Below, one piece after another: positions 1 to 8,263 of a stretch of DNA of 36,810 bases; position 1 is the first letter of the stretch; the number at the start of each line of letters is the position of its first letter. The DNA is taken from positions 1 through 36,810 of the forward strand of contig PYER01000029.1 in assembly GCA_003017855.1 (NCBI GenBank), written 5' to 3'. The notes beneath the pieces are model-generated. The model had not been told where the DNA came from. It was given only the letters and a program-made list of their open reading frames with translations, and searched no databases. Both the position numbers and the translations under genes were made by a program. Origin of the DNA: a filamentous cyanobacterium CCT1. GTDB lineage: Bacteria; Cyanobacteriota; Cyanobacteriia; Phormidesmidales; Phormidesmidaceae.

Positions 1-1194
1 GGGTGAGGACATCTGGCCGATGGGGAGATCCTCAAAGCGGGCCATGAACCTGCGATCGATGTGGTCTTTCCAGCGGTGGGCCAGGGGCGACTGGATTGAA
101 AAGGGACCGCGATCGGCGATCGCGTTGCCGTTGCCGGTTTCGATCAGGCTGAGAAACTGACGCTGGGGGCGGAAGGGTTTGAGCGACTGCCCTTGGATAT
201 AGCGGCGCAGGTTATTGGTCAGGGGTGGCCCCTGGCGCACGGCAAACACCCCGGCTTTGGGGCGGGGGTGGTGCACCATCGTCGCCACATCACCTACGGC
301 AAAAACGTTAGGGTGGGAGAGGGTCTGCAGGGTATCCCCGACCTGAATGAAGCCCTCGTCGGTTAGGGAGAGGCCCGAGGACTGTAGCCAGGCAGGGGCG
401 GCGGCGCTGGTGACCCAGAAGAGGCGATCGCAGGCCACCGTCAACCCAGACGCCCCCTGCACCAGGCGCTGCCCGGTGGTTTCATCCAGCGTTACCTCGA
501 CCACCGCTTCATTGAGATGGAGGTGAATGCCCCGCGACCTGAGCACTCGCTCCAGGCGGCGGCGCGTCCAGCGGTTGCGCTCAGTGGCCAGCTCTTGGCC
601 TCGATGAAACAAGTGCAGGGTGAGGTTAGCGGGTGATTCTCCCAGATCGCTCAGCAGTCCCACTAGCCGCTCGTGCAGGGCAATGGTGAGCTCTACACCG
701 CCCACGCCGCCGCCCACCACAGCCAGGATGAGAGGCTGTCGAGGATTTGCTTTGACGCTCTCCACCAGTTCCTGCCACTGGCGCAGCAGCTCGGGCACGG
801 GCTTGGCGGCAATGGCATATTCAGCGGCTCCGGGTACCGTCAGCGTCGCTGGGGTGCTGCCCGTGTCGATCGACAGCACATCATAAGCGAGGGGAGGGTG
901 ATCGGCGCACAGCACCCGCTGCTGGGCCAGATCGAGCCCGACGGCGCGATCGACAATTAGACGACACTGAGCAAAGCGTGTGAGGGGCCGCAGGTCAATA
1001 TGGGCCTCGTTGAAGCTGTAGCGCCCGGCCATGTAGCTGGGCAGCATGCCCGAGTAGGGCGTATCGACCAGATCGCTGAGCAACGTTAGCCGCACCCCCG
1101 GCAGGGGAGCCATGCCCCACCGTCGCAGCACCAGGGCATGGGTGTGACCGCCGCCCACCAGCACCACATCTGTTGTAATTGGTTCAGTCTGCAT
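1..1194 (-). CDS. selD: SelD fusion protein, N-terminal FAD/NAD(P) oxidoreductase domain (partial)
   Basis: The reading frame is open to the left edge, so only the first 398 residues are present. Residues 14-19 (GGGHTH) form the first dinucleotide-binding loop and residues 161-166 (GGGVGG) the second; a late NVFAVGDVA segment is the second FAD-contact motif of the pyridine nucleotide-disulphide oxidoreductase fold. The wording around residues 40-80 (TPYSGMLP, HIDLRPL) is that of the flavoprotein domain which cyanobacteria fuse in front of selenide, water dikinase (SelD, selenophosphate synthesis). The visible part ends in the linker (RFMARFEDLP) where the SelD domain normally begins, so the kinase half should lie just outside the window. 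The start at 1194 gives the usual short N-terminus. A stand-alone type II NADH dehydrogenase is the alternative, less likely from the motif wording. Confidence 0.75.
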   Translation of the reverse strand, partial: MQTEPITTDVVLVGGGHTHALVLRRWGMAPLPGVRLTLLSDLVDTPYSGMLPSYMAGRYSFNEAHIDLRPLTRFAQCRLIVDRAVGLDLAQQRVLCADHPPLAYDVLSIDTGSTPATLTVPGAAEYAIAAKPVPELLRQWQELVESVKANPRQPLILAVVGGGVGGVELTIALHERLVGLLSDLGESPANLTLHLFHRGQELATERNRWTRRRLERVLRSRGIHLHLNEAVVEVTLDETTGQRLVQGASGLTVACDRLFWVTSAAAPAWLQSSGLSLTDEGFIQVGDTLQTLSHPNVFAVGDVATMVHHPRPKAGVFAVRQGPPLTNNLRRYIQGQSLKPFRPQRQFLSLIETGNGNAIADRGPFSIQSPLAHRWKDHIDRRFMARFEDLPIGQMSSP

Positions 1195-1335
1195 CACGGC
1201 CTGTAGCTATCTATTCACTGCGCTCCATTGCACTAATGTATGCCTACTGGGCCAGACTTGCCTGCCGCTTGAGCGATGGAGGAGAGAAACTGGCTCGATA
1301 AGTTAGTTATTCGAGATTAATTTAGGGAGGCTGAT

Positions 1336-2052
1336 ATGCCTTTACATCGACTTGAAGATTACTATCCTGACTATCGCGAGACCCTAGCTGATGGACAAAT
1401 GGATAGAATTGGCTCCTATTCGGTCTACGCACAGGGCGAAAATAAGGTGGGTTCAGCCAAAGACTTACTGGTCGATGACTCCGGTCGTTTTCGCTACTTA
1501 GTCGTAGATACCGGACCCTGGATTTTTGGTAAGAACGTTTTGCTGCCCATTGGTCTAGCCCGCTTTGACTATGAGCAAAACCGTGTTTATGTAGATGATT
1601 TGACCAAATCTCAGGTTGAGCATTTGCCTACCTATAGTGACGATATGGTAGTAGATGAGCACCACGAAGAGCAGGTGAGAAAGGTGTACCAACCGATCGC
1701 TCAAGGCCGCTCCAACCGTCAATTTTTAGGCCAGAACTACGGCTCTACCGATCGGCCTGACGAAACGGCGGGCGACCTGCGACGGATGCCGCCTCTCGGT
1801 AATACTGGGTCAACGAGCGCTGATGAAGGCGACCTGCGACGGATGGGGCCTCTGGCAGGGAGCGATCGCCCCACCGTAAGTTCCACCATGGAAGATCGCC
1901 AAACCGCCATTCACCACCACGACTTGCCCCGGCACAGCCCCAGCATCTACGACCAGGAAATGGGCTACTACGGCCTTAGCGAAGAGGAAAACCACGGCCT
2001 TTTGCGCTCCTACGAGGAGCGTTTGGTCGCGCGTCGCTATCAGCAAGATTAG
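1336..2052 (+). CDS. PRC-barrel domain protein, short form without DUF2382
   Basis: This 238-residue protein begins MPLHRLEDYYPDYRETLADG and has a PRC-barrel-like domain over about residues 1-105. Its N-terminal 150 residues closely match the protein encoded at 22268-23206. The C-terminal part is a charged linker containing two copies of a GDLRRM(P/G)PL motif, then a segment (YYGLSEEENHGLLRSYEERLVA) that in the paralogue leads straight into a DUF2382 repeat. Here the frame stops seven residues later, so DUF2382 is missing. A strong ribosome site (GGGAGG) lies about 6 bases before the ATG. PRC-barrel/DUF2382 proteins are generally stress-associated; no biochemical role is known to me. It is a real gene, since the paralogue is conserved, but it may be a truncated duplicate. 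Confidence 0.8.
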   Translation: MPLHRLEDYYPDYRETLADGQMDRIGSYSVYAQGENKVGSAKDLLVDDSGRFRYLVVDTGPWIFGKNVLLPIGLARFDYEQNRVYVDDLTKSQVEHLPTYSDDMVVDEHHEEQVRKVYQPIAQGRSNRQFLGQNYGSTDRPDETAGDLRRMPPLGNTGSTSADEGDLRRMGPLAGSDRPTVSSTMEDRQTAIHHHDLPRHSPSIYDQEMGYYGLSEEENHGLLRSYEERLVARRYQQD

Positions 2053-2093
2053 CTCGGTCTGGAATAGCTTGAGCGATGCCGCTGGCTATACGG

Positions 2094-3224
2094 CTAAAAG
2101 TCTACGCCCCGCTTGAGGTCAATGCCTTTTTCGGCGTAGTGCTTGTGGTTAAATACCTCCGAGTGGGTGCTGGCCAGCTCAAAGTAGGCGGGGCGATTTT
2201 TGCAGCGCCCGGTAATAATCACCTCAGTGCCGCGAGGTTTGCGCAGCAGCGCCTGCACGATGGGTTCTTCAGGCAATAGCTCCAGGTCAACGGTGGGGTT
2301 GAGCTCGTCTAGAATGATGGTTTTGTAGAGGCCGGAGGCGATCGCTGTTCTGGCAATTTCCCAGCCCCGCTCGGCCTCGACGTAGTCGATTTCCTGCTGC
2401 TGACCCCGCCAGACGATTGCGTCGCGACCGCAGCGCTGGTGGTCGACCAGGTTGGGGTAGATCTTGCGCAGGGCTGCGATCGCCGCATCTTCGGTATAGC
2501 CGTTGCCCCCCTTCAGCCATTGGATAATCAGCACCCGGTGGGATAGATCTTGGCTAATGCCGCGACCGATCGCCTGCAGCGCTTTGCCCAGGGCGCTGGT
2601 CGATTTGCCCTTGCCCGAGCCAGTGTAGATCTCGATGCCCTCAATGCCCTCAATACCCTCGGGTTTAGGCTGGGGCTTCATTTCGGAGTGCAGGTTGGCG
2701 ACATCGAGCAGGGGCTGGGGGGCACCGCGTCCGGTGGCGATGATCTCCAGGTGGTCGGGCTTGTTGCGCAGTGTTTTAGCCACCTCATCCACGTTGAGCA
2801 GGCCTAGGTCGAGCACTGGGTTGATCTCGTCGAGCACCACTACCGAGTAGAGACCCGAGGCGATCGCGCCCTTGGCCACATCCCAGCCCCGCTGCGCCTC
2901 CTGCTTGTCGAACTTAGTGATGTCGTCAGGGCCAAAAAACTCGGCCCGCCCGGTGCGCACCTGATCGATCAGGTGGGGAAAGCCCCGCTGCAGGGCCTCA
3001 ATGGCGGCATCTTCGTCGTAGGTGCGGCCCGGCCCCTTGAGAAATCGCAGCAAAAGCACCCGACTCTCTAAAAAATTTTGAATACCCAAACCAATCGATC
3101 GCAGCACCACTCCCAGGGCCACCTGCGACTTGCCCTTGCCCTCGCCGTCGTAGACGTGAATTTGCCCCGTCAGCCGCTCGTTGCCCTGCTGAGCGGTGCG
3201 AATGCCAATGCCGGTTCTAACCAT
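2094..3224 (-). CDS. Tandem-domain CobA/CobO-type P-loop NTPase
   Basis: The 376-residue protein contains two copies of the ATP:corrinoid adenosyltransferase (BtuR/CobA/CobO) fold. Copy one has the P-loop DGEGKGKS and later VVLDEINP and ATGRGAP; copy two has TGSGKGKS, IILDELNP and ITGRCKN. The C-terminal KHYAEKGIDLKRGVDF resembles the usual CobA C-terminus and is present only after copy two. Single-domain CobA is about 190-200 residues, so this is a full duplication rather than an insertion. CobA enzymes adenosylate cob(I)alamin or cob(I)yrinic acid diamide. Because the P-loops and post-P-loop residues deviate (KS rather than KTT; GRC rather than GRG in copy two), enzymatic activity of each half is uncertain. 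No clear ribosome site precedes the ATG. The gene is convergent with the upstream PRC gene. Confidence 0.75.
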   Translation of the reverse strand: MVRTGIGIRTAQQGNERLTGQIHVYDGEGKGKSQVALGVVLRSIGLGIQNFLESRVLLLRFLKGPGRTYDEDAAIEALQRGFPHLIDQVRTGRAEFFGPDDITKFDKQEAQRGWDVAKGAIASGLYSVVVLDEINPVLDLGLLNVDEVAKTLRNKPDHLEIIATGRGAPQPLLDVANLHSEMKPQPKPEGIEGIEGIEIYTGSGKGKSTSALGKALQAIGRGISQDLSHRVLIIQWLKGGNGYTEDAAIAALRKIYPNLVDHQRCGRDAIVWRGQQQEIDYVEAERGWEIARTAIASGLYKTIILDELNPTVDLELLPEEPIVQALLRKPRGTEVIITGRCKNRPAYFELASTHSEVFNHKHYAEKGIDLKRGVDF

Positions 3225-3350
3225 GGGTGTTGCGTATTGCGTAGTTATTGATAGGGGCGCTACAAAATCTTAGCGAAAGCTGGGTCGAGGTTATACCCTT
3301 GATAGTGCACTAAGAAACCCCGGTTAGACCCGGCGTTTGCCGCCCGCCCT

Positions 3351-3941
3351 ATGCCCCTCAACGATTTACTGTCAGAACTCGGCATGATGCCGCTGCGGGC
3401 GATCGCCTTTCAGAGTTTGCTGCTGATGGTGGCGATTGTGCTCGAAGCCATGGTGCTGCGCCAGCAGCTGCGCCTGGGCTACCGCACCAGTATGCAGTAC
3501 GCCGCCACCATTAACCTGCTGGCGACCAGCCTGGGCTGGGTGGCATTTTTAGCGATCGAGGCGGTGCTGCCGCTGTCGTTGCGCAGCCAGGTGATCAGCT
3601 ACGTGCTGTTTAATCGCTTCTACACCAACGACTGGATTGATACGCTGCCGGTGATAGTGGTGGTGGTGGCGATCGCCGCTTTTTTCATCACCTACTGGAT
3701 CAAGCTCCAGGGATTGCTCTGGCTGCTGCAGCTGCTGGGTCAAAAGCCCATCGATACCACCCCTGAGGCGTTTGAAGACAGCCGCCGCCAGCGCTACGAG
3801 CGGGCCCGCCGCGCCCAGGCTGAACAGCAGCGGAGCAACTCGCCTCGGGCTCTGGCGGTGCTGCAGGCCAATGCCCTCAGCTTTACCGCCGTTTTAGTAC
3901 TGTTGCTGCTGGTCAATCAGACCGGGGTGGTGGGATGGTAG
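3351..3941 (+). CDS. fraC: Filament integrity protein FraC
   Basis: This 196-residue membrane protein has three predicted hydrophobic segments, at about residues 15-37, 48-70 and 97-120, followed by a charged tail. The conserved stretches RLGYRTSMQYAATINLLA and YVLFNRFY are those of FraC, an inner-membrane protein that in Anabaena is needed for long filaments and works with FraD and FraE at the cell-cell septum. Anabaena FraC is about 179 residues, so the length fits. The order fraC-fraD-fraE is the same as in Anabaena (alr2392-alr2394). The stop overlaps the fraD start by 7 bases. No convincing ribosome site lies before this ATG, so the exact start is open. Confidence 0.85.
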   Translation: MPLNDLLSELGMMPLRAIAFQSLLLMVAIVLEAMVLRQQLRLGYRTSMQYAATINLLATSLGWVAFLAIEAVLPLSLRSQVISYVLFNRFYTNDWIDTLPVIVVVVAIAAFFITYWIKLQGLLWLLQLLGQKPIDTTPEAFEDSRRQRYERARRAQAEQQRSNSPRALAVLQANALSFTAVLVLLLLVNQTGVVGW

Positions 3942-4972
3942 GAGGGCTGTTTAGTTTTCTGCGCCAATCGCTGATCGAGCTGGGCAACCTGCTGAGCAAC
4001 CTGGTGCCGCCGCGCTACTTTTCCTGGCTGACCGTCATCTACCTGAGTCTGTTTTCGTGGCTGTTGTCAATGCTGGCCCGTCTGCTCGACACCACGGCTT
4101 TCACCATCGGGCTACTGGCGACCATGAGCTGGATCTTTCTGGCGATCGGGGTCGGCTGGGCGCTCGAGGCCAACAAAGCCCGGATTTTTGGCGTCCCCAT
4201 CGCCCCCTGGGTGTCGGGGGCCATTCTGTGCCTGTTTTTGTTTGGCTCCTGGGGCGGGCGCTGGCTGCAGCCGGCCCTGGTGACCTGGCCCCTGGTATCT
4301 TTTGCGGTCATCGCGGTGCCGGCCCTGGTCAGCTGGGACTTTTCGTTTAAAAACCCGTCCCCTACCGAGCGGCAACGGCTGGCGCTGCTGTTTTGCCTCA
4401 GCCTGCTGTTTAGCAGCTGGTTTCAGTTTTACTTTCGCATTCAAACCTGGGTGCGCGACTACCCCAGCCTAGTGGCCGACAGCGTTGAGAATAGCGCCTT
4501 TGTCTACCGCATACCGGGGCAGACCATTGCCCTACCCGCCGGGGTCACCCACCTGACTGTGGCCGAAGAGCTGCTGCGCGAGCAGGTTGACAATAAGCCC
4601 TGGCCCTCAGTCGAGCGCTGGTTGCTCAACCTCGACGGCCAGCGCCGGGTGATGCGGCAGCGGGTGCGCAGCCAGACGGGGCGCACCGCCTCCCTCGAAG
4701 ATTCGCTCTGGCAGCTCGATTTGCAGCCGTTGTCTAACGGCGATGGCTACACCCTCAAGCTGTGGGCGATCTGGTCGGGGCCAGCGGCCAGCCCCAGCGG
4801 CTATTACCTCGAAAAAACCTGTCTGCTGATGCCCGTCAATCGCGGCGGTCTGGTGCCAGAGAACACGCCGCCCGGCTACAGCACAACCCAATGGGCCAGT
4901 CTCACCTGCGATTTGGAAACACCGCGTCTGGCTGGGCACCCTAGAGGGATAGGCGCAAGAGACCAGGTTTAA
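3935..4972 (+). CDS. fraD: Filament integrity protein FraD
   Basis: The protein has 345 residues, close to the 343 of Anabaena FraD. Five hydrophobic segments fill the first 170 residues, beginning at the YFSWLTVIYLSLFSWLL segment and ending at FCLSLLFSSWFQFYF. They are followed by about 170 soluble residues that would lie in the periplasm. In Anabaena, FraD sits at septal junctions and its periplasmic domain is part of the structure that lets cells exchange molecules. The ATG overlaps the fraC stop, which argues for translational coupling in one operon. Identification rests on the topology and on its place between fraC and fraE. Confidence 0.82.
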   Translation: MVGGLFSFLRQSLIELGNLLSNLVPPRYFSWLTVIYLSLFSWLLSMLARLLDTTAFTIGLLATMSWIFLAIGVGWALEANKARIFGVPIAPWVSGAILCLFLFGSWGGRWLQPALVTWPLVSFAVIAVPALVSWDFSFKNPSPTERQRLALLFCLSLLFSSWFQFYFRIQTWVRDYPSLVADSVENSAFVYRIPGQTIALPAGVTHLTVAEELLREQVDNKPWPSVERWLLNLDGQRRVMRQRVRSQTGRTASLEDSLWQLDLQPLSNGDGYTLKLWAIWSGPAASPSGYYLEKTCLLMPVNRGGLVPENTPPGYSTTQWASLTCDLETPRLAGHPRGIGARDQV

Positions 4973-5021
4973 AGCCAGTTGTGAGGTCCCAGTTGTGAGG
5001 TCAGTAGGAGCGTTGAGACCA

Positions 5022-5801
5022 ATGGTGCTATCTCGAGTGGGGGTGATTGCCCGCACGGTATTTTTAGAGGTGATTCGCGATCGCATTCTGTATCTGGTCG
5101 CCCTATTTGCCCTGGTCATGGTGATCGCGCGGGTGCTGCTGCCCGACATTTCTGCCGGGGCCGAAAACAAAATTTTGCTCGACCTGGGGCTGGCCGCCAT
5201 TCACCTGCTGAGCGTGATTGTGGCCGTGTTTGTCGGCACGGGGCTAATCAATAAGGAAATCGAAAAGCGCACGGTGCTGGTGCTGATTGCCAAGCCCGTC
5301 AGCCGGGCCGAGTTTATCATCGGCAAGCACCTGGGTCTGACGGCGGTCCTGGCCGTGCTGATTGCCGCCCTGGGGCTCATTTTCGTAGTGCTGCTAGGGG
5401 CCAGCGGCGTGCCCTTCTCGCTGGGCAGCATCGGGCTAGCCCTGCTGTTTATGGCCCTGGAGGCGGCGCTGCTGGTGGCAGTGGCTATTGTATTCGGGGT
5501 GTTTACCAGCTCGCTGCTGGCCACCCTGCTGACCTTTGCCGTCTACCTGATGGGCCACCTCAGCCAGGATATGGTGGCCTTTGGCGAACTGAGCGAAAAC
5601 CCGGCGGTGCAGCGCCTGACCAACACCCTCTACCTGGTGCTGCCCGACCTGGAGCGTCTCAACCTGCGCAATGCCGCCGCCTACGGCATGGAGCTACTGC
5701 CCACGGCTGCCGCCCTGGGAGGACACGCCCTCTACGGCCTTCTCTACACCGCGCTGCTGCTGGCGGTAGCTATTCTAGTTTTTTCGCGCCGCCAGTTTTA
5801 G
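5022..5801 (+). CDS. fraE: FraE, ABC-2 type permease of the fra operon
   Basis: This 259-residue protein has about six membrane segments and the ABC-2 permease pattern: an N-terminal IARTVFLEVIRDRILYLVALFA helix, then GTGLINKEIEKRTVLVLIAKPVSR, the coupling segment typical of NosY-like permeases. Its place after fraC and fraD identifies it as FraE, which in Anabaena is required for filament integrity and heterocyst maturation. I chose the ATG at 5022 because TAGGAG lies 11 bases before it; an in-frame GTG at 4995 would add nine residues but has no ribosome site. No ATPase partner is encoded beside it. Confidence 0.82.
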   Translation: MVLSRVGVIARTVFLEVIRDRILYLVALFALVMVIARVLLPDISAGAENKILLDLGLAAIHLLSVIVAVFVGTGLINKEIEKRTVLVLIAKPVSRAEFIIGKHLGLTAVLAVLIAALGLIFVVLLGASGVPFSLGSIGLALLFMALEAALLVAVAIVFGVFTSSLLATLLTFAVYLMGHLSQDMVAFGELSENPAVQRLTNTLYLVLPDLERLNLRNAAAYGMELLPTAAALGGHALYGLLYTALLLAVAILVFSRRQF

Positions 5802-5812
5802 AACGTCGCTAC

Positions 5813-5880
5813 AGAAACCCGATTTCTGGGCCAGCGGGTGGGTGATGCTGTTAGAGCCGCAACGAAGAAACCGGGTTTCT
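5813..5880. repeat. Two near-palindromic AGAAACCCGGTTTCT-type repeats
   Basis: Copies at 5813-5829 (AGAAACCCGATTTCTGG) and 5866-5880 (AGAAACCGGGTTTCT) lie between fraE and the convergent HdeD gene. Short AGAAACC(N)GGTTTCT palindromes are common spacers in cyanobacterial genomes. They could act as bidirectional terminators between two convergent genes, though neither has a long T tract. Confidence 0.6.
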
Positions 5881-5918
5881 GGCCTGACTTTACCGATGCT
5901 CTAGGGCGTATAGCGGAT

Positions 5919-6509
5919 TTAGACATCGGTCACTGAGGCGTCGGTCATCGGGTTGTCGTTGCCGATTTTGCGGGCGGCCAGGGCGGCGGCCAAAAGGCTA
6001 ATGCCGGTCAGTAGCAGGCTGATGCCCACGTAGAGACCGATCAGCCAGAGGGCGCTGACGGGCCAGCGGTTGAGCACCATGATACCGAGAATCAGGGTGA
6101 CAACCCCGTTGAGCACCACCAGCCACGACATGCTGCGGCCCACTTTTTGGGTAAACCCCATGATGATGGTATAAATACCTTCGACAATAAATAAAATGCC
6201 AAAGGCCAGGGTGAGGGCCAGCAGCGCCGCACCGAGGTTCAACAGAATATAGAGGCCAGAAATGGCGTAGAGAAGGCCGACTATCAGGTTGAGCCAGAAA
6301 CCGCGCACTGGGTGCGATCGAAAGGACTGAATTACCATCAAAATGCCGCTGATCAGGGCAATCCATCCCATCATGGCGGTGAAGAAAGCCGAGGCCACCA
6401 TCGGCGAAATAATCGCCACAATGCCGAGCACAATCAGCGCAATACTCAGAAAAATGACCCAGTTTGTCGCCTTTTTAATCTCTTCGCTGGAGAGAAGATT
6501 GGTTGTCAT
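5919..6509 (-). CDS. HdeD family (DUF308) membrane protein
   Basis: The 196-residue protein has six hydrophobic segments with short loops and the family pattern of paired helices: IALIVLGIVAIISP, then GWIALISGILMVIQSF, then LIVGLLYAISGLYIL. HdeD of E. coli is an inner-membrane protein tied to acid resistance at high cell density. Cyanobacterial members are often stress induced, but their molecular activity is unknown. It lies last in a long run of minus-strand genes that includes arginine deiminase; a shared acid or energy stress role is inference. The start ATG is preceded by GAGGAAACG, an acceptable ribosome site. Confidence 0.85.
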   Translation of the reverse strand: MTTNLLSSEEIKKATNWVIFLSIALIVLGIVAIISPMVASAFFTAMMGWIALISGILMVIQSFRSHPVRGFWLNLIVGLLYAISGLYILLNLGAALLALTLAFGILFIVEGIYTIIMGFTQKVGRSMSWLVVLNGVVTLILGIMVLNRWPVSALWLIGLYVGISLLLTGISLLAAALAARKIGNDNPMTDASVTDV

Positions 6510-6619
6510 AATCGTTTCCTCGCGTTCTGTTACTAAAGGATTGTTTAGAGAGGCCGAAAGTTAGCAGCGTGACATGAAACGACTGTGAAAATTGTAGGCG
6601 GTGGCCGAAGTCTGTGAAA

Positions 6620-7060
6620 TTAATAGATGTAAACCGTGCCCGCTCCATCTACATTGAGGGAAGCATCGCCAGGGGCAACGCTAGTAATAGATTGCACCTC
6701 AGCGCTAATGGTATTGTCTTCGATCGCAACGCGATTGCGAAGGCTGGTTTCCTGGGCGAGGGGATAGATGAATAGGTTAACGGGGGCGGCGGCAAAAGTG
6801 AGTTTAGCCTCGTCCCCTGGGGCGATTTCAAGGTTGGCTCCGCCCGCAAAACCCACTCCGAGGGGCACCGTTGTGCTGTTGGTCACCACAATTTCAATTG
6901 GCTCGGCGGGGTCTACTTCGCCCACGGTGCGCACGGACGAAGACGCAGGCACAACCGGCCTCGACAAGATTCTTGGCTGGGCCATAGCCAGGCTGGGCCA
7001 CAGCACGGCCCCACTGGTCAGCAGGCCGAGAACGATCGCGCGATAAATTCCAAAACCCAT
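6620..7060 (-). CDS. Secreted protein of unknown function
   Basis: I do not recognise the family. The 146-residue product begins with a clear signal peptide: a short basic start, a hydrophobic core around residues 8-24, and an AMA-Q cleavage site near residue 28. The mature part, about 118 residues, is rich in Val, Ala, Glu and Asp, has no cysteine, and looks like an all-beta exported domain. It is followed 110 bases later by the HdeD gene and preceded by the aspartoacylase-like gene with a gap of about 47 bases, so it may be cotranscribed with them. Confidence 0.65.
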   Translation of the reverse strand: MGFGIYRAIVLGLLTSGAVLWPSLAMAQPRILSRPVVPASSSVRTVGEVDPAEPIEIVVTNSTTVPLGVGFAGGANLEIAPGDEAKLTFAAAPVNLFIYPLAQETSLRNRVAIEDNTISAEVQSITSVAPGDASLNVDGAGTVYIY

Positions 7061-7107
7061 AGCGGTATCCTCAAGAACAACTCATCCCAAAGGGCACCCC
7101 GACCCGT

Positions 7108-8202
7108 CTAGACAGGCTCTGCCCCCTGACTGTAGAGAATCTGCATCACCCGTGAGCCGGGTTCGCAGACGGCGTCGCGGGCCACCACGGCAACTTCGCC
7201 CGTGACGCCAGCCCGGTACTCGGCTACCACATCGCCAAAGGCGTTGCGCTGCAGGGCGACGGGCTGATCGGGGGTGACGCGATCGCGCAGATCCACCAGC
7301 AGCTCCAGAAACCCGCCCGTGGTGGCGCGAATGGTCTCCAGGGCGTCGCCGTAAACCGTACCCACGACGGCGGCGGTGCGCCCCAGCGGCCCGTCGATCA
7401 GGCCGTAGTGCTTTAGTACGTTAAGGCTGCCCTCCACGGCCCCGGCGATTTTGACCGCGTCAAACCGTCGTGGACCGCCGATTTCCACCGTCAGCGCCGG
7501 AATGCCCGCCTCCACCAGGGCCGTTTCGAGGGTGCCTGCCAGGCCGGGGTCGTTTTGAATTTGCTCGACCGGAAACAGCTCCGCCATCTGCCGCACCGTG
7601 GGCTGCCGCAGATCGGCAAACATAAACAGGGTAAAGTCGTTGCCGGTGGTGACGGTGTGGTAGTCAATCACCATGTCCACGTTGTTGATCAGCAGGCGGT
7701 TCCACAGCAGCCCGGCGTGGCGGGTGGCGGCGTTGGCCCCGGTTTCATCCCCCGGCCACACCCGGTTCATGTCGACCTGGGAGCCGCCGCCTTGGGCGGT
7801 CAACCAGTGCGATCGCGTGTACTCCACCGCCGGGCGCGACACCCCCAGTACCGCCACCACGCTGCCCGCCATCGCCTCTGGGTCGAGCTGGGCCATCACC
7901 CGCTGGGCCGCATCAATGCCGCTCACTTCATCGCCGTGAATGCCCGCCACCATGCCCACGCAGGGGCCGGGGCGATGACCCACCGCCACCACTATCGGTA
8001 CGTACCAGTGCTGACCCGTCCCCATCTCCACGCCCTGAAAAAAGAAGCGATGGTTCTGCCCTGGGGCCAGATCACCCACCCCCAGGTGGCTGATCACCGG
8101 CACCCCCTGGAGAATGTCGCCAGTGTAGACTGTCTTGGCAATGTCGGGAATGGCACCTGGGTTGATCAGCGTCGTCATGGTGGTTACCGGGTGGGTAGAC
8201 AT
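7108..8202 (-). CDS. Succinylglutamate desuccinylase/aspartoacylase family zinc hydrolase
   Basis: The 364-residue protein carries the zinc site of the AstE/AspA (M14-like) family: H89 and E92 in GIHGDE, the substrate-carboxylate binding DMNR near residues 144-147, H182 in IDYHT, and the catalytic E240 in TVEIGG. The family removes acyl groups from acyl-amino acids (N-acetylaspartate, N-succinylglutamate) or acts as a carboxypeptidase. It is 61 bases downstream of nhaC, which is 15 bases downstream of cyanophycinase, all on the same strand. That neighbourhood suggests, as inference only, a substrate derived from aspartate or arginine. The C-terminal 110 residues form the extra beta domain of this family. 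The start could instead be the second Met at residue 9. Confidence 0.8.
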   Translation of the reverse strand: MSTHPVTTMTTLINPGAIPDIAKTVYTGDILQGVPVISHLGVGDLAPGQNHRFFFQGVEMGTGQHWYVPIVVAVGHRPGPCVGMVAGIHGDEVSGIDAAQRVMAQLDPEAMAGSVVAVLGVSRPAVEYTRSHWLTAQGGGSQVDMNRVWPGDETGANAATRHAGLLWNRLLINNVDMVIDYHTVTTGNDFTLFMFADLRQPTVRQMAELFPVEQIQNDPGLAGTLETALVEAGIPALTVEIGGPRRFDAVKIAGAVEGSLNVLKHYGLIDGPLGRTAAVVGTVYGDALETIRATTGGFLELLVDLRDRVTPDQPVALQRNAFGDVVAEYRAGVTGEVAVVARDAVCEPGSRVMQILYSQGAEPV

Positions 8203-8263
8203 AGCGCCAGATTACACCAGTTAAAATAGGACGCAAAGGTGCGCCACGAGCGGTTCAGCTAGC

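Noticed and set aside
7555..8229. 224-residue plus-strand frame opposite the aspartoacylase-like gene
   Set aside because: It is a histidine-rich shadow frame produced by high-GC codon use of the real gene, which has intact catalytic motifs.
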